A stretch of DNA of 64,000 bases from Propionivibrio soli (GCF_025770765.1 NZ_JANZKY010000016.1:1-64000), one strand, 5' to 3'. Counted from the first letter of the stretch, positions 8,808-17,772 are shown. Numbers and translations are program-made. Notes: generated by a model not told the origin, from the letters alone.

Positions 8808-10043
8808 TCAATCTCCTGCCATGCCACGTCGATAGGCGTCCAGCGCGGCCGGGAAACATTCGAGCGCACGTTCGATGACGCCTTGCGATACCGAGATCGC
8901 CATGCCGTAATTGGTCATCGGCACCTTCTGGCGCGCCGCCCGATACTGGCGCACGAGCATCTGCTTGCGCGTCACCGAGCAGCCGCCGCACTGGACGATC
9001 AATTGGTACGGACTCAGGTCCTCCGGAAAATCATTGCCCGCGCGCACGTCGATCTCAAGGCTGCCACCGGCATATTGCCGCAGCCAGCGCGGAATCTTGA
9101 CCCGGCCGATATCGTCTGCCAAGGGGTGGTGTGCGCAAGCTTCGGCAATCAGCACGCGGTGGCTGGGCCGCAACCGAGATATCGCGCCGGCGCCGGCCGC
9201 AAATCCAAGGAAATCCCCCTTGAAGCGCGCCATCAGGATCGAGAACGTCGTCATCCGAATCGCCGACGGCGTATCGGCGGCGACCTTGAGGACGACTTGC
9301 GAGTCACAGACAACGAGTTTCGGCGCCTCCGGCATACGCGCCAAGGTCGTCGCGAGCTCACGCTCCTTGACTACTAGTCCCGCAGCGTCACTATCGAGAA
9401 TGTCGCGCAGCGTCTGCACCTGGGGCAGGATCAGCCGGCCTTTCGGCGCCCCGAGGTCGATCGGCACGACGAGCACGACAAGATCGCCCGGACCGATCAG
9501 GTCGCCGACCAGCCGCGGCTCGTCAACGCAGGTTTCCGGCGCCTGCCGGAACAGGGCTTCCTTGACCCGGTCGATGCCCGTGCCTTGGGTCGCGGAAACC
9601 ACGACGGTCTCTATATCGCGGCTCTGCAATGTAGCTAGCTGCTCCGCTGACGGCGCACCGAGATCGGCTTTGTTGAAAGCGACGACGAGCGGGGTTTCCG
9701 CCTCGCACAGAGCGTCGATCAACTCATGCTCGAAGGAACCGAGGCCTTCCGACCCTACAATGACGACGCCGATGTCGGCGCGTTCCAGCACATCCCGTGT
9801 CCGCTGTACGCGCAGAGTGCCGAGGGCACCGACGTCGTCGAAACCGGCCGTATCAATAAAGACTACCGGTCCGATCGGCGACAATTCGAAGGTCTTCTCC
9901 ACCGGGTCGGTCGTCGTTCCCGGCTCCGGCGACACGATCGAAACAGGTTGCCCGATCAGCGCGTTCATCAACGTCGATTTCCCGCTGTTACGGCGCCCGA
10001 AAAGGCCGATATGCAGACGCAAGCCTTTGGGTGTGTCCTGCAT
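8808..10043 (-). CDS. hydF: [FeFe] hydrogenase maturation GTPase HydF
   Basis: HydF is the scaffold GTPase on which the 2Fe subcluster is assembled and from which it is transferred to apo-HydA. The G domain is N-terminal: P-loop GRRNSGKST, switch region DTAGFDDVG and NKADL specificity motif. The C-terminal cluster-binding domain carries EACAHHP and QCGGC, the CxH...CxxC arrangement used to hold a [4Fe4S] cluster. ATG at 10043 is chosen because AAGGAG lies 8 bases upstream; the GTG nine bases earlier would overlap that site. The aspA stop is 5 bases upstream and hydE follows, so translation is likely coupled. Confidence 0.94.
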   Translation of the reverse strand: MQDTPKGLRLHIGLFGRRNSGKSTLMNALIGQPVSIVSPEPGTTTDPVEKTFELSPIGPVVFIDTAGFDDVGALGTLRVQRTRDVLERADIGVVIVGSEGLGSFEHELIDALCEAETPLVVAFNKADLGAPSAEQLATLQSRDIETVVVSATQGTGIDRVKEALFRQAPETCVDEPRLVGDLIGPGDLVVLVVPIDLGAPKGRLILPQVQTLRDILDSDAAGLVVKERELATTLARMPEAPKLVVCDSQVVLKVAADTPSAIRMTTFSILMARFKGDFLGFAAGAGAISRLRPSHRVLIAEACAHHPLADDIGRVKIPRWLRQYAGGSLEIDVRAGNDFPEDLSPYQLIVQCGGCSVTRKQMLVRQYRAARQKVPMTNYGMAISVSQGVIERALECFPAALDAYRRGMAGD

Positions 10044-10048
10044 CGGTG

Positions 10049-11440
10049 TCACTCCTTCACATAGCCGAGCGCGGTCATCGCGTCGGCGGAAAGCAGTCGA
10101 TCCAGCACTGCGGGCGCTAGCAATCCCCGAGCGATAACAACGGCACGGACCGTACTGCCGCTGCGTTGTGCCTCTCCCGCAACATCGGCGGCGAGTTCAT
10201 AACCGAGCACGGGAACGAGCGCTGTGACCTGCGCATGCGAGTGTTCCAGAAGATCGGCACAGCGTGCCTCATTGGCCGAGAGCCCCTCGATGCAACGCTC
10301 GCGGAATACCGTGTCGGTCCGAGTCAAAAGTTCGAGATTGCCGAGCAGCGCATGGGCGATCAACGGCAAAAAGGCGTTGAGTTCAAGCTGACCCGATTGA
10401 GCCGCCAGCGTCACCGCCAAGTCCTGGCTCATGACCTGCAACGCGGACTGCCCGACGGCTTCGCAAATGACCGGATTCACCTTTCCCGGCATCACGCTTG
10501 AGCCGACCTGCATGGATGGAAGTACGACTTCGGCCAGCCCGGCATGGGGCCCCGAAGCAAGCAAGCGCAAGTCCGACGAAATCTTGAACAGATTCACCGC
10601 GTGCGCCTTCAGAATGCCCGAGACCTCGACGAAAACGTCGGCATTTTGCGTCGCATCGACCAGGTTCTCTGCACGCGCCAGTCCCAGCTTCGTCACTTCG
10701 CGCAATTTTTCGATGACGCGAAAGATGTAGTCGCGCGGCGCCGTCAGCCCGGTCCCGATCGCCGTGCCACCGAGGTTGATGACACGTAGCCGTTCCTCGC
10801 ACTTGAAGACCCGCCAGCGGTCACGGCCCATGGCTTCGGACCACGCTGACACTTCGCTACCGAGCGTCATTGGACAGGCATCCTGCAATTGCGTGCGGCC
10901 AACCTTCACGATTTTGGCAAAGTCCTGTTCCTTAACTTGAAACGCGCTCTGGAGAGCAGCGATCGCCTTTTCCAGGCGGCGCAGGGCTTCGATCGCCGCG
11001 ATCCGGAGCGCCGTTGGAAAGACGTCGTTGGTCGACTGATGCAAATTCACGTGATGTAGCGGATGCACACGGCGGTACTCGCCACGCCGGCCGCCGAGAA
11101 TCTCCTCAGCGCGGTTGGCGAGTACCTCGTTGACGTTCATGTTGAGTGACGTACCGGCCCCGCCCTGCAAGGCATCGACGACCACCGCCTCGCGCAACCC
11201 GCCTTCGGCCATCTCAAGACTCGCGTCCGCAATCGCGGCGGCCACTTCGGCGTCGAGATAGCCTAGGTCCGCATTAGTACGGGCGCAGGCGAATTTGACG
11301 AGCGCGATGCCGCGCACAAGACCCACCGCGCAATGCATCCCGGAGAGCGGGAAGTTGGCGAGCGCGCGTGCCGTATGGATGCCGTACAGCGCCTCCTCGG
11401 GCACCGGGAAGGCGCCGAGCGAATCCGTCTCCGTGCGCAT
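10049..11440 (-). CDS. aspA: Aspartate ammonia-lyase (aspartase) in hydrogenase operon
   Basis: A 463-residue member of the aspartase/fumarase superfamily, which eliminates ammonia from aspartate to give fumarate. Seen: QSTNDVFPTALRIA, RTQLQDACPMTLG and the catalytic-loop signature GSSVMPGKVNPVICEA. Related fumarases carry similar motifs, so the aspartase call rests on overall pattern and context. The ATG follows GAGG and lies 11 bases past the hydG stop. Aspartase genes are found beside H-cluster maturation genes in other bacteria. A possible reason is supply of ammonium for the bridging dithiomethylamine ligand, which is an inference. Alternatively it makes fumarate for anaerobic respiration. 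Confidence 0.85.
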   Translation of the reverse strand: MRTETDSLGAFPVPEEALYGIHTARALANFPLSGMHCAVGLVRGIALVKFACARTNADLGYLDAEVAAAIADASLEMAEGGLREAVVVDALQGGAGTSLNMNVNEVLANRAEEILGGRRGEYRRVHPLHHVNLHQSTNDVFPTALRIAAIEALRRLEKAIAALQSAFQVKEQDFAKIVKVGRTQLQDACPMTLGSEVSAWSEAMGRDRWRVFKCEERLRVINLGGTAIGTGLTAPRDYIFRVIEKLREVTKLGLARAENLVDATQNADVFVEVSGILKAHAVNLFKISSDLRLLASGPHAGLAEVVLPSMQVGSSVMPGKVNPVICEAVGQSALQVMSQDLAVTLAAQSGQLELNAFLPLIAHALLGNLELLTRTDTVFRERCIEGLSANEARCADLLEHSHAQVTALVPVLGYELAADVAGEAQRSGSTVRAVVIARGLLAPAVLDRLLSADAMTALGYVKE

Positions 11441-11451
11441 ACCGGCTCGCC

Positions 11452-12861
11452 TCAGCAGTAGATATCGCGCCGGCCGGCGCGAATCTTGGTCAGCATCCGC
11501 TCGGCCGCACGCCGGGCACGGTCGCTCATGCCGCCGAGTTCGCGCGCGATCGCCTGCTCGCCCGCACAGCGCGCCGACGTCGGCGCGTAGTCGATCAAGT
11601 ATTCCTGGAACGTCGTAACGGCGTTCGGATCGCACTTGAGCTTGATCAAGCCCGGTTTGGCGAGATCCATGAAATCCTGCCCGGTGCGGCCAAGCCGGTA
11701 GCATGCCGTGCAGAACGACGGAATGAAGCCCATCGTCGCCAGCTCCTCGACAATTTCTTCGAGCGTGCGATGGTCGCCGAGTTGAAACTGGCCTGCAGCT
11801 GTTTCGCCTTCGCTGTAGCCCCCCGGATTCGTCCGGCTTCCCGCCGAAATCTGGGAGATGCCCAGTGCATAGCATTCACGGCGAATGGCAGCAGATTCCC
11901 TTGTCGACAGGATCAGCCCGGTATAGGGAACGGCCAGCCGCAGGATGGCGATGATCTTGCGGAAATCGGTATCGGAGACGGGCGCCGGCGGTGTCATCGA
12001 AAGCGGCGATCCGTCGGCCGGTTCAATCCGCGGCACGCTGATCGTATGGCAACCGACGCCGAACACCGCCTCCAAGTGCCGGATGTGCTGCATGAGGCTG
12101 AGCACTTCGAAACGCCAGTCATGCAAACCGAACAGCACGCCCATCCCGACGTCGTCGACACCGGCTTCCATGGCCCGGTCGAAGGCGGTGACACGCCAAT
12201 CGAAATCACGCTTGCGGCCGCTCGGATGCACCGTCGCATACGTGCCGCGATGGTAAGTCTCCTGGAATAGCTGGTATGTACCGATCCCGGCGGTTTTCAG
12301 CTGCCTGAATTCCTCAACATCCAGCGGCGCAAGATTGACGTTCAAACGCCGGATGTTCCCTGTCGCATCGGTAACGTCATATACCGCCGCAATCGCGTCG
12401 AGGATGTACCGGAAGCCGCCTTTGGATGCCGGATAACCTTCGCCGGCCACGAGCAATAGCCGCTTGTGCCCTTGCCGGACGAGTTCCGCCGTCTCGCGGC
12501 GAATACCGTCCATATCGAGCGCTGTACGGGGCAACGATTTGTTCGAACTGCGAAACGCGCAATACGTGCATTCGTTGCCGCAGACGTTGGAAATGTACAA
12601 CGGCGCAAAGAGCACCATGCGGTGTCCGTAGATTGTTTCCTTAACCGCACGCGCGGTAGCGAAGAGTTCGTCCAACTGTTCGGGCGTGTTCGCCTGGCAG
12701 AGCGTGGCCACGTCGGCCATGTCCAACCCCTTCAATTCCTGCGCCTTTTGCAGCACGGCGCGGAACCGTCCGCCGTCGACGTCAGCATCGCGCCCGGCGT
12801 TCCGCAGGACCTCATCAACCTCGTCTGAAGGCAACCAATCCACGACTTCCTGACCGCTCAT
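11452..12861 (-). CDS. hydG: [FeFe] hydrogenase H-cluster radical SAM maturase HydG
   Basis: HydG cleaves tyrosine with radical SAM chemistry and makes the CO- and CN-bearing iron synthon of the H-cluster. The 469-residue protein shows the radical SAM motif CGNECTYC (C94, C98, C101), a ThiH-like barrel with VAGEGYP and GVGCHTISVPR, and the C-terminal auxiliary-cluster motif CTACYRLGRTGQDFM, which binds the second cluster where the synthon forms. The stop of hydA overlaps the hydG ATG (ATGA), so translation is coupled. The ribosome site GGAG is unusually close to the ATG, in line with reliance on re-initiation after hydA. Confidence 0.95.
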   Translation of the reverse strand: MSGQEVVDWLPSDEVDEVLRNAGRDADVDGGRFRAVLQKAQELKGLDMADVATLCQANTPEQLDELFATARAVKETIYGHRMVLFAPLYISNVCGNECTYCAFRSSNKSLPRTALDMDGIRRETAELVRQGHKRLLLVAGEGYPASKGGFRYILDAIAAVYDVTDATGNIRRLNVNLAPLDVEEFRQLKTAGIGTYQLFQETYHRGTYATVHPSGRKRDFDWRVTAFDRAMEAGVDDVGMGVLFGLHDWRFEVLSLMQHIRHLEAVFGVGCHTISVPRIEPADGSPLSMTPPAPVSDTDFRKIIAILRLAVPYTGLILSTRESAAIRRECYALGISQISAGSRTNPGGYSEGETAAGQFQLGDHRTLEEIVEELATMGFIPSFCTACYRLGRTGQDFMDLAKPGLIKLKCDPNAVTTFQEYLIDYAPTSARCAGEQAIARELGGMSDRARRAAERMLTKIRAGRRDIYC

Positions 12862-14675
12862 TTCTCCGTACGCCCTCCGCCTTGCGTCTGCAGTTCATCC
12901 CACGCCGCGCCGATGTCAGCACCGCTGGTCGACCGGTAGGGACGCGGCGCATAGTGCGTGTGCAACATGTGGTGCGCCTTCTCCGAATGCGGCTCCTCGA
13001 GATAATCGGCGTAAAGACGTTTTACCTGCTGGTTGTTGTGCGACTGGCGCACCTTTGTCTTGCGGTCGATGTTGAAGATTGTTTCGCGCCGCTTCATCGC
13101 GTACGGCAGATACGACTTCTTCGAACGCAGCGTCCCACCGCCGTCCACACAACCGCCCGGGCAGGCCATGATCTCGATGAAGTCGAAATCCGCCGTTCCG
13201 TCGAGCACCGCTTGCACGAGCTTGCGCGTGCCTTTCAGGCCGTGACACATCGCGACCTTGATTTCGCCGTACTGGCCGCCGAGATCGACGTTCGCCGAGC
13301 GTACGTTCTCGAATCCGCGCAACTGCGAGATTTCTACGTGTTCGAGTTCCTTGCCGTTAACCACGTAGTACATCGTGCGCACCGCCGCCTCCATGACGCC
13401 TCCTGTGGTGCCGAAGATCGCTCCGGCGCCGGAGTACTCGCTCATGAACGGATCGTCGTACGCGGAAGGCTCTAGCGTCTTCAGGTCGATGCCCTCCCGG
13501 CGCAGCAACCGGGCGAATTCGCGCATCGTGAGGACGACGTCGACATCGGGAACACCGTTGGAGCCGAGAACTGGCCGCGCCGCCTCCTCCTTCTTCGCGG
13601 TGCACGGCATGATCGAAATCATGCGCATCATTTTCGGGTCGAATCCCCGCTTCTCGGCGAGATAGGTCTTGGCCACCTTGCCCATGACGGCCTGGGGCGA
13701 CCGTGTGGTCGACAGCAACGGCAGGATCTCGGGATAGTGTTTCTCGGCGAAGTTGATCCAGGCCGGGCAACACGAGGTGAACGTCGGCCGTTTCTTTTCG
13801 CGCAAGTGGCCGAGCAGCTCGGTACCCTCTTCCATGATCACGACGTCGGCCGCAAAGTTGGTATCGAGGATTACGTCGGCGCCGAGCTTGCGCAGGGCCG
13901 CGATAATCTGCCCTTCGACGTTCGTTCCGGGAGGCAATCCGAACTCCTCGCCGAAACCGACGCGGATCGCCGGGGCCGTCTGAAATACCGTAACGATGTC
14001 CGGATCGGCGAGGTAGTCGAGCACCTCCTGGACCTGGTCACGCTCGGCCAGCGCACCGGTTGGGCACACCATCACGCATTGCCCGCAGGTCACGCACGGC
14101 GAGGCGTCGACCGACCCGCCCTTGAGGCGTATGCCGGCCGTGTTGCCCCACCCGGTCATTTCTAGAGCATCGACGTTCTGCACGTTGCGGCAGACGGCAA
14201 CGCAACGCTGGCAACGAATGCATCGGCTGCGGTCGTAGATGATCGGCTGCGTACCGGTATCCGGCGGCAGGTCCTTCCAACCTTGCTGATAGCGGAAACG
14301 GACATGTTTCAGCCCGACCGATTGCGCCGCGACGAGCAGCTCGCAGTTGCCGGTACGCGGGCACGTCGAACAGTCCTGACGATGGTCCGCCATCGTCATT
14401 TCCATCTGCAATTGGCGCATTTCCTGCACCTTGTGCGTACGCGTCAGGATCTTCCATCCTTCGCCGAGCGGTGTGTCGCAAGCCGTGAGGTACGCCGGCC
14501 CCGTTTCGCCATCCCGATGCACTTCAACCAGACAAACGCGGCAGGTGCCGGGCGCATGGTCGATGTCGTTAAGCTCGCACAGCGTCGGGATGTGCACGCC
14601 ATTTCGCCGCGCCACTTCGAGGATCGTTTCGTTGGCCTCAAAGGAGTATTCGGTACCGTTGATGTGCGCCTTCAT
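12858..14675 (-). CDS. hydA: [FeFe] hydrogenase catalytic subunit
   Basis: A 605-residue cytoplasmic [FeFe] hydrogenase, interconverting protons and H2. Domains in order: [2Fe2S] ferredoxin domain (C33, C45, C48, C66), His-Cys cluster (H98, C102, C105, C111), two [4Fe4S] clusters (C152/155/158/162 and C194/197/200/204), and the H-cluster domain with TSCCPAW (C302, C303), MPCTAKKEEA (C358) and MACPGGCVDGGG (C505, C509). The tail after about 545 resembles the small-subunit domain. There is no Tat signal. All cluster ligands and the proton-relay Cys are present, so the enzyme should be active. The ATG overlaps the stop of the upstream flavoprotein gene. Such enzymes are uncommon in Betaproteobacteria. 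Confidence 0.96.
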   Translation of the reverse strand: MKAHINGTEYSFEANETILEVARRNGVHIPTLCELNDIDHAPGTCRVCLVEVHRDGETGPAYLTACDTPLGEGWKILTRTHKVQEMRQLQMEMTMADHRQDCSTCPRTGNCELLVAAQSVGLKHVRFRYQQGWKDLPPDTGTQPIIYDRSRCIRCQRCVAVCRNVQNVDALEMTGWGNTAGIRLKGGSVDASPCVTCGQCVMVCPTGALAERDQVQEVLDYLADPDIVTVFQTAPAIRVGFGEEFGLPPGTNVEGQIIAALRKLGADVILDTNFAADVVIMEEGTELLGHLREKKRPTFTSCCPAWINFAEKHYPEILPLLSTTRSPQAVMGKVAKTYLAEKRGFDPKMMRMISIMPCTAKKEEAARPVLGSNGVPDVDVVLTMREFARLLRREGIDLKTLEPSAYDDPFMSEYSGAGAIFGTTGGVMEAAVRTMYYVVNGKELEHVEISQLRGFENVRSANVDLGGQYGEIKVAMCHGLKGTRKLVQAVLDGTADFDFIEIMACPGGCVDGGGTLRSKKSYLPYAMKRRETIFNIDRKTKVRQSHNNQQVKRLYADYLEEPHSEKAHHMLHTHYAPRPYRSTSGADIGAAWDELQTQGGGRTEK

Positions 14676-16690
14676 TGCCGCCTGCCCTGTAACGTTGAAC
14701 TGGAATGACCACCGTTACCCTCGGGTATGAGGGCCTTCGCGGTGACGACCGAATACATCCGATAGCAGCGCAGGCACCGGCTCGCCTCTTCATACGCCTC
14801 GTCCTTCGACATGGCGGTCTCGACCTCGGCAAAGGTGCCGACGCGGGCCGCAGCATCGAGCTCGTGTACCTTGGCGGGTGGTTTCCGGGGTGGAATCTTC
14901 CCAAGGCACTCGTTACCCAGCAGCTTGTTGCGCGCGAGGAATCGCTGCATGTACGAAGCCGGCTTGACGTGCACGTCGCCGTGCAGGAGATAGTCACAAA
15001 TGCTGGCCGCCGCCCGTTCGCCGTGGTCGAGCGCATTGACGAGCGTCAGCGGCCCCAACACGCAGTCGCCACCGGCGAAAACGCCCCGGCGCGAGGTTTC
15101 GAGCGTGTCCGGATTGACGACGATGCAGTTCCAGCGATCGAGTTCGATTCCTTCTTCGGGAGACAAAACGGCCTTGTCCACCTGCTGCCCGATCGCTGCC
15201 ACAAGCAAATCGCACTTCATGAGGCTCTCGCTTCCAGGAATCGCTTCGACGCTGCGGCGCCCGCGGGCATCGAGCTCGGTCTGGCGCATCTGGACCACTT
15301 CCACGCCTACGAGCCTGCCGTTTTCCACCACGAGCGCAGAGGGATTCGTCAGGCAGTGAAAGATGATACCTTCATGCTCGGCAGCAACGATCTCGTCGCG
15401 CTCGGCCGGCATGTCCTGGACTGTGCGGCGATAGACAAGGTGAACGGAACGCGCACCCATGCGGCGGGCCGACCGCACACAGTCCATGGCCACGTTGCCG
15501 CCACCGACGACGATCACGTCACCTGATACCTTGAAGGGCTCTCCGTACTCGACGTGTTTATGAACGTCGAGCAGGAAATCGATGCCTGAGGCATAACCTT
15601 CGGGCTTCGGGTTTTCGTTGCGAATGCCGAGCTGCGTTCCCTGGCTGGCACCGTAGGCGAGAAACACCGAGTCATATCCCTTGTCCAGCAGATCGTCCAC
15701 CGTGAAATCCCTGCCCAACACCTTGCCGTAATGAAACTCGCCACCCAGCTCGCGAACGACGTCCTCGCTCTCGGCTTTCAGCACATCCTTTGGCAACCGG
15801 TAGCTTGGGATGCCGACCGACGCCATGCCGCCCGCCGCTCGGTGGGCATCAAATACGTCGACCTGGAAGCCATCGAGCAGCAGCTTGTAGGCGCACGTGA
15901 TGCCAGCCGGTCCTGCCCCGACGATTGCGATACGCTGATGGCGGCGCTCGGTGCTTTGAGCAAAGCGAAGCTGTCCGCCATGCAGCGCTTGGTCCGCCGC
16001 GTACCGCTTGAGCATACGGATGGCGACTGGACCCTCGGCTTGTGCGCGACGGCAAGCGTGTTCGCAGAAACGCACGCACACGCGGCCGCAGGTCGCGACC
16101 ATCGAATACCGATCGAGAACAACACCGAGTGCGAAGTCGAACTTACCCGCCTTCACGCCATCGACATAGCGTGGAACATCGACCTTCGATGGACAGGCTT
16201 CGATGCACGGAGCCGTCGTATAAACGTAGCTGTGCTGAAAAACCGCCTGTGCCGGGGATAAAGGAGTGAAATCGGCGCGGAAGTGGTGCAAGGCGTCAAG
16301 CAGGCTGCGAGCGCAGGTCTGGCCCAGGCCGCACAATGCCGTTTGCGTAACCTGCGCCGCGATCTCCTCAACCTCGTCGAGTACTTCGCCACCGGCTTCG
16401 CCATCGGCAAAACCCCGCAGCAGATCCCGTATGCGTTGCGTACCGACTCGGCACGGCGTACATCGGCCGCATGACTCGTCAGCGGCGCGGCTCATATACT
16501 GGCAGAAAGCCTCGGCAAGGCTTATATCGGGATCGAGAACCAGGAAACCTCGATCAGCAATGAATGCCTTGGTGGTGTTGTCAGGAGCAAATTCGCCAAG
16601 ATCTGCCAGAGTTACTGCCGAGCCAGAAGAAGCCGACGCGCGCGTGTCGTGCGCGACGCCGTCCCAGACTCCATAAACCGAAGTATTCAC
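14672..16690 (-). CDS. NuoF/GltD-like iron-sulfur flavoprotein, hydrogenase electron-transfer subunit
   Basis: A 672-residue fusion. Residues 50-150 match only the C-terminal cluster domain of NuoF (ESCGRCTPC, C74/C77/C80, and C120); the NuoF FMN and NADH domain is absent. Residues 160-235 hold the cysteine-rich N-terminus of the glutamate synthase small subunit (C162, C166, C201, C205, C209, C213). From 253 follow the FAD motif AIVGAGPAG and, near 395, the pyridine-nucleotide motif VIVVGGGNVAMD, then AGGDCVLGP. It probably passes electrons between NAD(P)H and HydA, as in the glutamate-synthase-linked hydrogenase class. Start is GTG after GGGGGAGAC. First gene of the operon; its stop overlaps the hydA start. 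Confidence 0.85.
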   Translation of the reverse strand: MNTSVYGVWDGVAHDTRASASSGSAVTLADLGEFAPDNTTKAFIADRGFLVLDPDISLAEAFCQYMSRAADESCGRCTPCRVGTQRIRDLLRGFADGEAGGEVLDEVEEIAAQVTQTALCGLGQTCARSLLDALHHFRADFTPLSPAQAVFQHSYVYTTAPCIEACPSKVDVPRYVDGVKAGKFDFALGVVLDRYSMVATCGRVCVRFCEHACRRAQAEGPVAIRMLKRYAADQALHGGQLRFAQSTERRHQRIAIVGAGPAGITCAYKLLLDGFQVDVFDAHRAAGGMASVGIPSYRLPKDVLKAESEDVVRELGGEFHYGKVLGRDFTVDDLLDKGYDSVFLAYGASQGTQLGIRNENPKPEGYASGIDFLLDVHKHVEYGEPFKVSGDVIVVGGGNVAMDCVRSARRMGARSVHLVYRRTVQDMPAERDEIVAAEHEGIIFHCLTNPSALVVENGRLVGVEVVQMRQTELDARGRRSVEAIPGSESLMKCDLLVAAIGQQVDKAVLSPEEGIELDRWNCIVVNPDTLETSRRGVFAGGDCVLGPLTLVNALDHGERAAASICDYLLHGDVHVKPASYMQRFLARNKLLGNECLGKIPPRKPPAKVHELDAAARVGTFAEVETAMSKDEAYEEASRCLRCYRMYSVVTAKALIPEGNGGHSSSTLQGRRQ

Positions 16691-16782
16691 GTCTCCCCCG
16701 TTAGCTTGATGCTACTCGCGTCGACAGAACCTATCCAGCCAAGCGTCGTCGAAGCCCTCCTGCTCCGCTCGAAGCCCTCATA

Positions 16783-16800
16783 TTGCAGGAGTCGAGCCAA
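16783..16800 (-). promoter_or_regulatory. Candidate sigma-54 promoter of the hydrogenase operon
   Basis: Read on the minus strand the sequence is TTGGCTCGACTCCTGCAA. It agrees with the -24/-12 consensus TGGCAC-N5-TTGCW except for one base in each half, and the essential GG and GC are correctly spaced. Transcription would begin near 16774, about 83 bases before the GTG start of the first operon gene. The match is by eye only. Confidence 0.45.
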
Positions 16801-16842
16801 CGCACGAAGAAAGTCTATCGAGGCGGATGCGCTATTGATAGT

Positions 16843-16871
16843 TAAACTTAGTTTGTTTTAGCTTAAGTTTA
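16843..16871. promoter_or_regulatory. AT-rich inverted repeat upstream of the hydrogenase operon
   Basis: Perfect 8-base arms TAAACTTA (16843-16850) and TAAGTTTA (16864-16871) are separated by 13 bases in an unusually AT-rich patch. The 349-base gap 16691-17039 between divergent genes otherwise shows nothing I recognise. The centre lies about 83 bases upstream of the start predicted from the sigma-54-like element, where an enhancer-binding activator would sit. It could equally serve the divergent metal transporter gene. Confidence 0.4.
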
Positions 16872-17039
16872 GCTTGCGAAAAGGCCTGCGTGTCGCCTGC
16901 GTTTCTTCTGTGCTTTTTGGCGGTCGCCCAGCTATCTTTATCTCTAGGACGTGCTTCCGCGAACGCTCTCGGGCAACCCGCTTGCCGGCATGACGAATTC
17001 GCGAATTTGTTCCCGATACCCACGAAAGCTTTCCAGATC

Positions 17040-17744
17040 ATGCTAAGACTCAACCGCCGCCACACCGAACGTCACCGTACCGAACGCATCGGCTGGTTAC
17101 GTGCCTCGGTGCTGGGCGCCAACGATGGCATCGTTTCCACGGCCAGCCTCGTCGTCGGTGTCGCAGCGGCAAATGCGGACCACTCGAGCATCTTGATCAC
17201 TGGTATCGCGGCACTCGTCGCAGGCGCCATGTCGATGGCCGCGGGCGAGTATGTTTCGGTCCACTCGCAAGCGGATACGGAGGCTGCCGACTTGTCGCGC
17301 GAGCGTGCCGAACTGGCCAGGGACCCGCTCGCCGAACGCCAGGAACTGTCGGCCATCTACGTCGGCCGCGGCCTTGACCCGACGCTTGCGCAGCAAGTCG
17401 CCGAGCAACTGATGGAACGCGATGCGTTGGGTGCCCACGCGCGGGACGAGTTGGGCATTTCCGAAAATACCCAAGCGCGCCCGGTGCAGGCCGCTCTTTC
17501 ATCGGCGGCGAGTTTCGCCGTCGGCGCCTTGCTGCCCTTGATCGTCGCCGCGCTGACACCCAGCCGAGGGCTGATCTTGGCGGTATCCGGTACATCGCTG
17601 GCCTTCCTCGCCATTCTTGGCGCGCTCGCTGCCCGAGCGGGCGGTGCCAGCGCTCGAATAGGTGCGGGAAGAGTCACGTTCTGGGGAGCGCTCGCCATGA
17701 TCGTCACGGCGGGGACCGGAGCGCTGGTGGGGCCGGTCATTTAA
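17040..17744 (+). CDS. VIT1/CCC1-family Fe2+/Mn2+ transporter
   Basis: A 234-residue inner-membrane protein of the VIT1/CCC1 family, which exports iron or manganese from the cytoplasm. Seen: the typical opening GWLRASVLGANDGIVSTASL, a second helix ending AGAMSMAAGEYVSVHSQAD, an acidic cytoplasmic stretch (residues about 80-140, rich in Glu, the metal-binding domain) and three more helices. The ATG at 17040 was chosen because the protein then begins like the family; an open frame from 16890 adds 50 unrelated residues. No strong ribosome site is seen. It is divergent from the hydrogenase operon. Confidence 0.88.
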   Translation: MLRLNRRHTERHRTERIGWLRASVLGANDGIVSTASLVVGVAAANADHSSILITGIAALVAGAMSMAAGEYVSVHSQADTEAADLSRERAELARDPLAERQELSAIYVGRGLDPTLAQQVAEQLMERDALGAHARDELGISENTQARPVQAALSSAASFAVGALLPLIVAALTPSRGLILAVSGTSLAFLAILGALAARAGGASARIGAGRVTFWGALAMIVTAGTGALVGPVI

Positions 17745-17772
17745 CCCCTTTCAGCCCCTTTCAACCCCTTTT
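17743..17772 (+). repeat. Three tandem 10-base repeats
   Basis: The unit [A/T]ACCCCTTTC-like occurs three times in a row at exact 10-base spacing (aacccctttc, agcccctttc, aacccctttt), starting at the stop codon of the metal transporter gene. It may be slippage-derived; no function is evident. Confidence 0.5.

Noticed and set aside
16831-16850. Possible FNR box (TTGAT-AGTT-AAACT)
   Set aside because: Only the left half matches the FNR consensus TTGAT-N4-ATCAA; the right half does not.
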